This document shows, in pieces, positions 36,784 to 43,253 of a stretch of 47,908 bases of DNA. The position numbers and the translations under genes were made by a program. Below the pieces are notes generated by a model. The model ran no database searches, was not told where the DNA came from, and worked only from the letters and a program-made list of their open reading frames with translations. Within the stretch, counting starts at the first letter, position 1, and each line of letters starts with the position of its first letter. Source of the stretch: an uncultured Phycisphaerales bacterium (GTDB taxonomy: Bacteria; Planctomycetota; Phycisphaerae; Sedimentisphaerales; Anaerohalosphaeraceae); assembly GCA_937868095.1 (NCBI GenBank), contig CALMLO010000047.1, positions 1-47,908 on the forward strand. The letters run 5' to 3'.

Positions 36784-37702
36784 AACAAGATGGGTTTGTG
36801 TGGTGTTGATGCTGGCGGCGGTGCAGTCTGTGCCGGCGGCACCGGCGGAGTGGGGGCAGTTAATCGCTCGCAGGGAATCGCTGTACAATACCATTTTTGT
36901 TTATCAGCAGGGCTCGGTTGTAACGCTTCGATTCGGCAGGAGGGCGGCTGTACCCATTCAAAGCCAGGTGGATTTGAACAATCTTCGGGAGCACCAGCTC
37001 GAATATACCGAGTTGGCCTTTTGCGGACTTCTGTATGTGCCGGAGCCGAATTCAATTCTGGTGCTGGGGCTGGGCGGGGGTGTGATTCCGCGGGAACTTC
37101 GGTATTATTATCCTGAGGCCGTTATTGATGTAGTGGAAATCGACGAGGCCATTTTGCCGCTTGCTAAACAGTATTTTGCCTTTGCCGAAGATGAGAAAAT
37201 GAAGGTTTTTATTGATGACGGGCGGATGTTCATCAAAAAGCAGCTTCGCGGTCCGCACCCGCCGCAGTATGACCTGATTATCCTGGATGCTTTCAACGGC
37301 GATTATATTCCGTTTCATCTGATGACGCGTGAGTTTCTTGAAGAAGTCAGGAGGATCCTGTCGCCGAGGGGGGTGGTGGCGGCCAATGTGTTTTTTGACA
37401 ATCAGCTTTTTGATGCGGAATGGGCTACCTTTCTTGCGGTTTTCGGGCGGTGCGAGGTTTTTCTGGGCCGCTTCTCAGGCAATGCCATCCTTCTTTCCGG
37501 CGGCTCCCAGGTACAGATGCCGTCTGCGGCGGAACTTCTTGAGCGAGCGCGGCGGCTTCAGGAACAGCGCAAGTTTGCCTTCAGTCTGCCGGCGGTGGCC
37601 CAGTGCATCATGCCGGATTTGAAGCCCGATTCACAGGCCCTTGTGCTTACCGATGACCGCGCACCGGTCGATTGGCTTCGGCAGCAGCGCAGAGGGGATT
37701 AG
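36776..37702 (+). CDS. Spermidine-synthase-like methyltransferase-fold protein with N-terminal signal or membrane helix
   Basis: The 308-residue protein starts with a hydrophobic helix (WVCVVLMLAAVQSVPAAPA) and then a Rossmann domain: SILVLGLGGGVIPREL (nucleotide loop), VVEIDEAILPLA, FIDDGRMFI and YDLIILDAFNGDYIPFHLMTREFLEEV, cited by its core LIILDAFNGDYIP. These are spermidine-synthase-family motifs, but the catalytic region reads LDAFNGD rather than the classic DSTDP, so aminopropyl transfer is not assured. The start overlaps the preceding membrane-protein gene by 8 bases, and the two together equal a fused spermidine synthase-like protein. If the N-terminal helix is cleaved the domain would be periplasmic, an unusual location for a SAM-type fold. 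Confidence 0.82.
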   Translation: MLKTRWVCVVLMLAAVQSVPAAPAEWGQLIARRESLYNTIFVYQQGSVVTLRFGRRAAVPIQSQVDLNNLREHQLEYTELAFCGLLYVPEPNSILVLGLGGGVIPRELRYYYPEAVIDVVEIDEAILPLAKQYFAFAEDEKMKVFIDDGRMFIKKQLRGPHPPQYDLIILDAFNGDYIPFHLMTREFLEEVRRILSPRGVVAANVFFDNQLFDAEWATFLAVFGRCEVFLGRFSGNAILLSGGSQVQMPSAAELLERARRLQEQRKFAFSLPAVAQCIMPDLKPDSQALVLTDDRAPVDWLRQQRRGD

Positions 37703-38112
37703 GGAATCTCGATTCCCAGCCGGCGCCAGCAATCGAGGATTTCATCGCGGCTCATCTTGCCCGTGTGCCGGAACAATTCCTGTCCTTGCCCATCATAGAA
37801 GATTTGCACGGGGACGGCCTGCACGTCGTATTTCTGTTTGGCCTGGGGCCGCTTGTCCAGCGAAACGATGGCTACCGTAAAGCGGTCAGTGTATTCATAG
37901 GCCAGTTCCGTCAGAGTCGGCAGCATTCGCCGGCAGTAAATGCAGTCGGCGGAACTAATCTGCAGAAGCACCGGCTTGCCGTTCCCGATTATCGAGTCAT
38001 CAGGAAAATGGTCCACTTGGCTGCGGTAGCGTGCCTGCTGAACCGACTGCAGAACAAACAGTACGGCAATTGCCGCCACAATCCACGGCCATCGCGGAAG
38101 TTTTTTCTCCAT
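37699..38112 (-). CDS. Membrane-anchored thioredoxin-like protein
   Basis: The 137-residue protein has one N-terminal membrane helix (WIVAAIAVLFVLQSV) and a periplasmic thioredoxin fold with active site ADCIYCRRM (Cys57, Cys60), followed by the cis-Pro loop QAVPVQIFYDGQG and ending in a helix. It is likely a dithiol/disulfide oxidoreductase facing the periplasm. ATG 38112 gives the membrane anchor directly; 25 upstream codons in frame are ignored. It is the last gene of the ArsR-led operon, 131 bases after the small thioredoxin. Its 3' end overlaps the convergent spermidine-synthase-like gene by four bases. Confidence 0.82.
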   Translation of the reverse strand: MEKKLPRWPWIVAAIAVLFVLQSVQQARYRSQVDHFPDDSIIGNGKPVLLQISSADCIYCRRMLPTLTELAYEYTDRFTVAIVSLDKRPQAKQKYDVQAVPVQIFYDGQGQELFRHTGKMSRDEILDCWRRLGIEIP

Positions 38113-38243
38113 TGGTTTTCTCTCTTCCGGCAGGATATTCGTCCTCTGTTCTGTAAACAAGTGATTTTGACTTTGAATACGTTGCATCAGGAAGTGCCTA
38201 TCTGCAAAAACAGTGTTTGACTTTTTGTTGTTCCCCCGACATT

Positions 38244-38477
38244 TTACCGAAGGAGCGTCTTGATTTCTTCCGGAGAAGCGACCTTGCCGGCAATCTTGAC
38301 TACGCCGTCCACGGCCAGCGCAGGGGTCATCATCACGCCCATCTTCATAATCTCGTGAATTTGGGTGATTTTTTGGATTTCATAATCAATGCCCAGTCCT
38401 TCGGCGGCCGCCTGGGCGTTTTCGGCCAGTTGCCGGCATTTCGGGCAGCCGGTTCCCAAAATCTGTATCTTTTTCAT
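38244..38477 (-). CDS. Small thioredoxin/glutaredoxin-like redox protein (TM0996/MTH895 family)
   Basis: The 77-residue protein has the compact fold with active site GTGCPKCRQL (Cys11, Cys14), a central VMMTPALAVDGVVKIAGK (cis-Pro) and KVASPEEIKTLL ending. Proteins of this size and motif are repeatedly found beside DUF318/ArsP-type permeases and ArsR regulators, which is the arrangement here. It may reduce a metal, metalloid or permease thiol. The ATG follows AGGAGAAAAAT at somewhat long spacing. Confidence 0.9.
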   Translation of the reverse strand: MKKIQILGTGCPKCRQLAENAQAAAEGLGIDYEIQKITQIHEIMKMGVMMTPALAVDGVVKIAGKVASPEEIKTLLR

Positions 38478-38502
38478 CGTTTTTATTTTTCTCCTGAATC
38501 AA

Positions 38503-38982
38503 TCATCTGTTGTGAAATCGCTCATCGGCCGCACGGCCGTGCGGCTGTCTGCCCTGGAGCCATCCGCATCGGCTGTTCTCAAAGCAGTCAAACTGCGGAA
38601 CATAGGATTTGATGTCCAGCAGCGGTGTTTGGTCCAGAACGTCGATGCCGCAGACAGTGATGATGTTTTTCTCAATGGTTTTAATCTGTACACAGGATAA
38701 GCCGATTGGGTTGGGACGGCAGGGCGCCCGTGTGGCAAAAATGCCCCTTTTGCGATCGTCCAGAAAGGGGGTTACGAGTAACTGCATCGGGCCGACTCGG
38801 TCAAACCAATACAGCAGCCAAATTCGCTCGAAGCCCTCCAGGTCAGCCAGGCCGGCCTGATAGTCCGAAAAGACTTCCACGCGGCCTTCGGCCGAGCCGG
38901 CAGCCGCCGACTGAATCGGTGTGCCCGCCGGCTGCTGAAAGGGCGTATGAATAATTCCAACAGGTTTCAGGTGCATTTCCAT
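38503..38982 (-). CDS. trmO: TrmO/TsaA-family tRNA m6t6A37 methyltransferase
   Basis: TrmO adds a methyl group to t6A at position 37 of threonine tRNAs using SAM. The 159-residue protein has the beta-barrel family motifs PVGIIHTPFQ, GRVEVFSDYQAGLADLEGFERIWLLYWFDR cited as DLEGFERIWLLYWF, RAPCRPNPIGLSCVQI (the highly conserved RxPxRPNPIGLS), and VLDQTPLLDIKSYVPQFD. It starts one base after the permease stop. Some TsaA-family members are tied to metal or redox clusters, and its place between a metalloid-type permease and a thioredoxin is noted as odd. Confidence 0.87.
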   Translation of the reverse strand: MEMHLKPVGIIHTPFQQPAGTPIQSAAAGSAEGRVEVFSDYQAGLADLEGFERIWLLYWFDRVGPMQLLVTPFLDDRKRGIFATRAPCRPNPIGLSCVQIKTIEKNIITVCGIDVLDQTPLLDIKSYVPQFDCFENSRCGWLQGRQPHGRAADERFHNR

Positions 38983-38983
38983 C

Positions 38984-40318
38984 TTAAAAAAACACTCCAA
39001 AAATCATTCCGCAAACGGCGGCCATTATGATAACGAGGGATACAAAAACTGCTGTTTTCTGCGTGCCAAGGACCGAGCAGAGGACCAGCATGCTGGGCAG
39101 CGAGAGGGCAGGACCCGCCAGCAGCAGGGCCAGTGCGGGCCCTTTGCCCATGCCGGCCCCGAGCAACCCCTGCACAATGGGTACCTCCGTCAGAGTTGCA
39201 AAATACATAAAGGCCCCCGCGACGGCTGCAAAAAAGTTGGCTTGAAGGGAATTGCCGCCGACAGCTTTTTGTATCCATATAGAAGGAATCAGACCTTCAT
39301 GTCCGGGCCGACCCAAAAGGAAACCGGCCGCCAGCACGCCGGCCAGCAGCAGCGGCAGAATTTGAACGGCAAACCCCCAGGTGGACTGGTACCACTGCCG
39401 CCGTTCCTCCGGAGGCACCCACAAAAAAGTCAATCCGAGCAGAAGGACGAGAAAGCCGGTTGTCAAGCCCCATCGGATTTTGAAAACGCCTTCGTACAGC
39501 GGATTTTTCTTAAGCGGTTCGATTTGACGAATCTGTTCGGCAGGAAGGATATGCTCCGTGCCTGTCCGATCCTGGATAATCAGATTAGCCGGCGACTGCT
39601 CGACGATTGTCCCTTCCATGGCATAGGTTTTCAATCCGCCCGGGCAGCACAGAAAGACGGCACGAATATCGCCGCTGCGTGCCCAGTTGGCAAAGACCAG
39701 AACAGCGATCATGCAGAGGAACAGCACAGCGGTCTTCCATAAGGGCCGGCTGCTTTCCGTCGGAGGAAAGACCGCTGTTTGTTTGCTCTTTTTGGCTTCT
39801 TCTTTTCGATAAATCCAGTGCATGAGCAGACCGATGAGAATGCTGAATGAAATGGCTCCTGCCGCCCGAGCAAGCCCCAATTCGAAACCAAGAATCCTGG
39901 CTGTCAGAATGATCGCCAGGATGTTGATTGCCGGCCCCGAATACAGAAATGTACAGGCCGGCCCCAGACCCGCCCCCATGCGGTAAATGCCTGCAAAAAG
40001 CGGAAGCACGGTACAGGAGCAGACCGCCAGAATCGTGCCGGAGACGGCGGCCACCCCGTACGCCAGCAGTTTGTTGGCCCCCGGGCCCAGATATTTCATC
40101 ACGGAGCCCTGACTGACAAAGACCGAAACAGCGCCGGCGATAAAAAACGCCGGTACCAAACACAGCAGGACATGCTCGCGGGCATACCACTTGACCAGCG
40201 CCAGCGCTTCGTAAACGGCGTTGTCAAACCGCTCCCAGCCGAGCGGCAGGTAAAAACACGCCAGAAACACGGCGAGGAGAAGAGTTAGTTTTTTCCATTC
40301 CTGTTTCAGAAAGCCCAT
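38984..40318 (-). CDS. DUF318/ArsP-type permease
   Basis: The 444-residue membrane protein has two four-helix halves typical of the predicted permease family DUF318 (ArsP_1), some of whose members export organoarsenicals. The first half has AVCSCTVLPLFAGIYRMGAGLGPACTFLYSGPAINI (cited by CSCTVLPLFAG and SGPAIN); the second has FFAAVAGAFMYFATLTEVPIVQGLL and LAGPALSLPSMLVL. Between them a cytosolic segment includes a small beta-rich insert (GTIVEQSPANLIIQDRTG) not usual in the family. ATG 40318 is used; a TTG immediately after the ArsR stop (40336) would give coupling. It lies in the ArsR-led operon with TrmO and thioredoxins; the transported substrate is unknown. Confidence 0.85.
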   Translation of the reverse strand: MGFLKQEWKKLTLLLAVFLACFYLPLGWERFDNAVYEALALVKWYAREHVLLCLVPAFFIAGAVSVFVSQGSVMKYLGPGANKLLAYGVAAVSGTILAVCSCTVLPLFAGIYRMGAGLGPACTFLYSGPAINILAIILTARILGFELGLARAAGAISFSILIGLLMHWIYRKEEAKKSKQTAVFPPTESSRPLWKTAVLFLCMIAVLVFANWARSGDIRAVFLCCPGGLKTYAMEGTIVEQSPANLIIQDRTGTEHILPAEQIRQIEPLKKNPLYEGVFKIRWGLTTGFLVLLLGLTFLWVPPEERRQWYQSTWGFAVQILPLLLAGVLAAGFLLGRPGHEGLIPSIWIQKAVGGNSLQANFFAAVAGAFMYFATLTEVPIVQGLLGAGMGKGPALALLLAGPALSLPSMLVLCSVLGTQKTAVFVSLVIIMAAVCGMIFGVFF

Positions 40319-40336
40319 CTTGGGATGTCCTGTCAA

Positions 40337-40678
40337 TCAGATGATTTCAAGAAGTTTCTGATCCGTTTCAATTTGTTCTTTCAGATGGTCAGAAAGACAG
40401 TCGAGAAATCGAAGAACACACCGGGTTTTCAAGGTATAAACGACACGGAGTCCCTTCTTTTCATAATCAAGGATGCCGGCGCTGACCAGGATGCCAAGGT
40501 GTCGGGAAATATTGGACTGTTTGCCGCCGACTTGTCCGGCGATTTCCTGCACGCAGCAGGGGGCTTGACGAAGCAGATTTAAAATAGCAATCCGCAAAGG
40601 ATGAGCCAGGGCGCGGGTTACTACGGCCTGCTTTTCATACAACTCAAAAAGGTCTTTCTGGCTTTGTTCGGTCGCCAA
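40337..40678 (-). CDS. ArsR/SmtB-family transcriptional regulator
   Basis: The 113-residue winged-helix protein has the ArsR pattern ALAHPLRIAILNLLRQAPCCVQEIAGQVGGKQSNISRHLGIL, cited here as HPLRIAIL and NISRHLGIL, then the wing ILDYEKKGLRVVYTLKT. Cys41-Cys42 in APCCVQEI lie at the alpha-3 metal/metalloid site, so a thiol-binding ligand such as As(III), Cd or Hg is plausible; a further Cys (RCVLRFLDCL) lies near the C-terminus. It leads a five-gene operon with the permease, TrmO and two thioredoxin-like proteins, and probably represses it. Confidence 0.92.
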   Translation of the reverse strand: MATEQSQKDLFELYEKQAVVTRALAHPLRIAILNLLRQAPCCVQEIAGQVGGKQSNISRHLGILVSAGILDYEKKGLRVVYTLKTRCVLRFLDCLSDHLKEQIETDQKLLEII

Positions 40679-40697
40679 TCTTCGGCTCTTTACTGTC

Positions 40698-40710
40698 TAT
40701 ATGAGTATAT
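40698..40710 (-). promoter_or_regulatory. -10-like box within a TATA-TGAG-TATA dyad before arsR
   Basis: On the plus strand TATATGAGTATAT is a short inverted repeat; on the minus strand it contains TATACT (40709-40704), a good -10 box, 26 bases before the arsR ATG. No -35 was found at the right distance. A dyad over the -10 box is where an ArsR repressor usually binds. Tentative. Confidence 0.4.
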
Positions 40711-40934
40711 TGCAATTTAATCATCTACGGGGTTCTTTCAAATAAAGTTTTCAAGAAATTCAGCAAAATTTTAAAAACAGAAAAACCGCCTGCGTGGTTG
40801 CCGGTGGGGGTTTTTATAGGTATATTCCGATAATAAACCTATTAACTGTCTTTTTATGGGCATTTGCCGACGGGAGAGTTTGGAGGTATATTTTATTAGA
40901 GTGTCTTTGTGTGTAGAAGAACCATTTCTTTTTT

Positions 40935-42107
40935 GTGGGGGTTACTTATGAACACGTATCGGATGATTCGGACAGGCCTGCAGGTGCTCTGTTGGCCGTA
41001 ATGCTCTCATCCGCTTTTGTCTGCCGGGCGGATGAGGTGTACACAGGCGGGATGACCGCGGATATCGACAGGGAAATCCTCGGTTATGTGTGGATTGAAG
41101 AGGCCGCCGTTAACCTGCTCCCTGGCGCTCACATCAAAAACGATTATTATATGGGCGATGTTTTCGCCGTCTCCGGTGCTGTATTGAACATTTACGGCGG
41201 CCAGATTGACAATACGCTGGTGATTACCACGGCCCACAATGGTCTGGCGGATCCTGTAGTAACGATCTACGGGACGGACTTTGCCGTTAATGGCACGGCT
41301 GTTGAAGCCGGCACGAGCGAACTGCATCTGCCTTATCAGCTGCTTAGCGGTGTTTATGGAGACGGAAGTCCCTTTGCTATCTGGGTGGAGTGCTTTGCAG
41401 AGGGAACCAAACAGCTGACGATACATCTGGTTTGGCTGGACAGTACGCCTCCTGAACCTGAGCCCGAACCTGAGCCTGCCATCGAAGTGTCGGCGGCGAA
41501 TGTCGATTTTGGCCAGGTGAATATCGGGGGCTTCTGCGAACAGCTGCTTAGGGTATCCAACACCGGCCAGGCGCCTTTAACGATTACCTCGGCGTATCTG
41601 GAGCAGGATGACAATCTGCAGTTTTATACGACGGGACTTCGACAGATGCCCTGGACGCTTGCGGCCGGGGAAAGTGCGGCGGTGGGGGTGCTTTTTGCCT
41701 CTGCGGTCGAAGGACAGGCCTCCGCGGTCCTGGTGCTGCTCAGTGATGACCCTAATACGGCTCGGCTGGAAATTGCGCTGACAGGTGAAGGGATTATCTT
41801 TCTGACCTGCGGCCAGCAGATGGAGGCGATTTTGGCCTTCTTTGATGAGTCGGTCAGCCAGGGTACGCTCTTTGGCCAGGGACACGGAAAAGCGGCTCTC
41901 TGTCGCGTGGAGGCGGTTCGGCAGCTGCTCAAGACGGCTCAGGTGCTGATAGAACGGCAGCGCTATGAGATGGCGGCTTTGACGCTCAAGGCAGTCCTGC
42001 TGAAGGTTGACGGCGAAGGTCGGCCCGGTGATTTTGTCTGCGGCCCTGCCGTCGGGCAGCTGGAGTCCAAAATCCGTCGGCTGATGGAGGACCTGAAAAA
42101 GCAGTAG
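40935..42107 (+). CDS. Secreted ASH/choice-of-anchor-D protein, probably with a frameshifted signal peptide
   Basis: The frame from GTG 40935 encodes 390 residues. After a short extracellular domain (GGMTADIDREILGY, GAHIKNDYYMG) come a PEPEPEPEPA linker, an Ig-like ASH/HYDIN-type domain (VDFGQVNIGGFCEQLLRVSNTGQAPLTITSA, cited as NIGGFCEQLLRVSNTG) and a C-terminal helical module (MEAILAFFDESVSQGTL to the end) like that seen in repeat-containing secreted proteins. The true start is probably ATG 40948, which has GGGGG upstream and gives MNTYRMIRTGLQVLC in another frame, but it hits TAA at 40999; restoring one base would join it to LAVMLSSAFVCRADE, a good signal peptide. Thus either one base is missing, or the gene is a recent pseudogene. 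Function unknown. Confidence 0.65.
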   Translation: MGVTYEHVSDDSDRPAGALLAVMLSSAFVCRADEVYTGGMTADIDREILGYVWIEEAAVNLLPGAHIKNDYYMGDVFAVSGAVLNIYGGQIDNTLVITTAHNGLADPVVTIYGTDFAVNGTAVEAGTSELHLPYQLLSGVYGDGSPFAIWVECFAEGTKQLTIHLVWLDSTPPEPEPEPEPAIEVSAANVDFGQVNIGGFCEQLLRVSNTGQAPLTITSAYLEQDDNLQFYTTGLRQMPWTLAAGESAAVGVLFASAVEGQASAVLVLLSDDPNTARLEIALTGEGIIFLTCGQQMEAILAFFDESVSQGTLFGQGHGKAALCRVEAVRQLLKTAQVLIERQRYEMAALTLKAVLLKVDGEGRPGDFVCGPAVGQLESKIRRLMEDLKKQ

Positions 42108-42158
42108 GCATTGACGGATAAAATTCTTGTGTGTACTTCCCGTGTGCAGGATAACATA

Positions 42159-42192
42159 GGCCGCGGGGGGCGTGCCCCCGCGGCCGTTTTTT
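42159..42192 (+). terminator. Strong rho-independent terminator
   Basis: Eleven GC base pairs (42159-42169 with 42175-42185), a five-base loop and six T (42187-42192) lie 51 bases after the stop of the ASH-domain gene. Confidence 0.95.
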
Positions 42193-42484
42193 GTTTGTAA
42201 TTTCTGTTGGGGAAACTCTGGATTCCTGCATCGGAATGGTTCCCGGATTTAGGTCTTCAGACGAATTGCCTTGACAAATACGGGAGGGAGGGATAATTTT
42301 CAGCGGCAATTTCAGGGCTGCACCAGGGGGATTACTTTCGGTGTCATTGGGTATTTTTTCTGGAAATCGAAGCGTTGTCTTGCCGAAGAAGGAGCCGCTT
42401 CTTAGAAAGGGCGGATAGGCAAATGATTTGCTGAAATCTGCTTCTGCACATCGGGAAATCATCTGGTTGTGTGTTCATACCCAT
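42193..42484. other. Intergenic stretch upstream of the sigma-factor transcript
   Basis: No gene recognised. It contains one promoter-like pair (next entry). The minus-strand frame through it (41986-42462) is composed of unlikely sequence and crosses the terminator, so it is dismissed. Confidence 0.5.
42271..42299 (+). promoter_or_regulatory. Candidate upstream promoter (TTGACA-17-TAATTT)
   Basis: A perfect TTGACA at 42271-42276 is followed after 17 bases by TAATTT at 42294-42299; GATAAT at 42292-42297 gives an alternative with 15 bases. The preceding CCTTGACAAAT string is shared with the rhamnosidase promoter. It could make a long leader for the sigma gene or an untranslated RNA. Confidence 0.4.
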
Positions 42485-42513
42485 TTGCATTTTCAAACCA
42501 TTTGAGGTATAGT
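42485..42513 (+). promoter_or_regulatory. Candidate promoter for the sigma-FecR-pilin-GH51 operon
   Basis: TTGCAT at 42485-42490 and TATAGT at 42508-42513 are separated by 17 bases. The start would be near 42520, about 190 bases before the sigma-factor start codon, leaving a long leader that includes the small ORF at 42550. Confidence 0.55.
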
Positions 42514-42549
42514 AATGTAATAGATAAAGGAGGAAGAAGGACAAAAAAA

Positions 42550-42645
42550 GTGAATATTTCGGCATCGCAGATTTGTACCCCCTTGTTTGTGCACATTAAA
42601 GTAGAAATATGTCTTCTATTGATGGTTTTACATAAAAAATCATAA
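42550..42645 (+). CDS. Candidate 31-codon small ORF in the sigma-factor leader
   Basis: GTG at 42550 lies 8 bases after AAGGA (and 16 after AAAGGAGG) and opens VNISASQICTPLFVHIKVEI, continuing to TAA at 42643-42645. It is inside the predicted leader of the sigma gene and could be a regulatory leader peptide. No homologue is known to me; the evidence is only the ribosome binding site and position. Confidence 0.3.
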   Translation: MNISASQICTPLFVHIKVEICLLLMVLHKKS

Positions 42646-42705
42646 AAATTCGTGATTTTTTGTCTAAATTTGGCTTTAGGGCGGCACTACTTAAGGAAAG
42701 AAGTA

Positions 42706-43239
42706 TTGGCAAAGGACATTGTGGATAAAAGAGACCAGGAAAAACCAGATGAGTTTTTGAACCTTCTGATGCAGAAGCAGATGCGGATTTATGCATTTAT
42801 TCTGAGCGTAGTCCGCAATTTTGAGGATGCCGACGATATTCTGCAGGAGACGGTTCATACAATGTGGCAGAAGTATGAGGAGTGCCGGCCTATTGAAGAC
42901 TTTGTATCCTGGGGTATCCAGGTGGCCTATTACAAAATTCTTGAGTATCGCAAAAGGAAGGATCGAAATATTTGCGTGGGTATGGACAGCGGATTGCTTG
43001 ACCAGGTAATGGAGGCAAACCGAACGCTGGATAAGGAAAGTGAGGAAAGGATCGAAAAACTCAAACGCTGCCTCAAGCAGTTGGGGCCGCGAGGGCGGCG
43101 GTTTATTGAACTTCGGTATTATCAGGATTTGAAGCCCAAGCAAATCGCTGTATTGCTGGGGTTGTCGGTCTTGAATGTCTATAAAATTTTGAGCCGGATT
43201 CACGGGCAGCTGGTTCAATGTGTCCGGATGGGTTCATAA
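42706..43239 (+). CDS. ECF-type RNA polymerase sigma factor (Planctomycetes/Verrucomicrobia type)
   Basis: The 177-residue protein has sigma region 2 (LNLLMQKQMRIYAFILSVVRNFEDADDILQETVHTMWQKY, cited by DADDILQETVHTMW) and region 4 (LGPRGRRFIELRYYQDLKPKQIAVLLGLS, cited by IELRYYQDLKPKQIA), separated by a short linker, with no region 3. This matches the ECF group common in Rhodopirellula and Verrucomicrobium that is paired with FecR-like proteins. TTG at 42706 is chosen because AAGGAA precedes it by about 7 bases; the frame runs 18 codons further upstream without a ribosome binding site. The next gene, a FecR protein, starts 14 bases after its stop and should be its regulator. Confidence 0.9.
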   Translation: MAKDIVDKRDQEKPDEFLNLLMQKQMRIYAFILSVVRNFEDADDILQETVHTMWQKYEECRPIEDFVSWGIQVAYYKILEYRKRKDRNICVGMDSGLLDQVMEANRTLDKESEERIEKLKRCLKQLGPRGRRFIELRYYQDLKPKQIAVLLGLSVLNVYKILSRIHGQLVQCVRMGS

Positions 43240-43253
43240 AACGGGGACAGCAG

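Noticed and set aside
40780..40830. Hairpin AAAAACC...GGTTTTT between arsR and the ASH-domain gene
   Set aside because: The stem is short and the loop poorly defined; no gene ends nearby on either strand, so it was not called a terminator.
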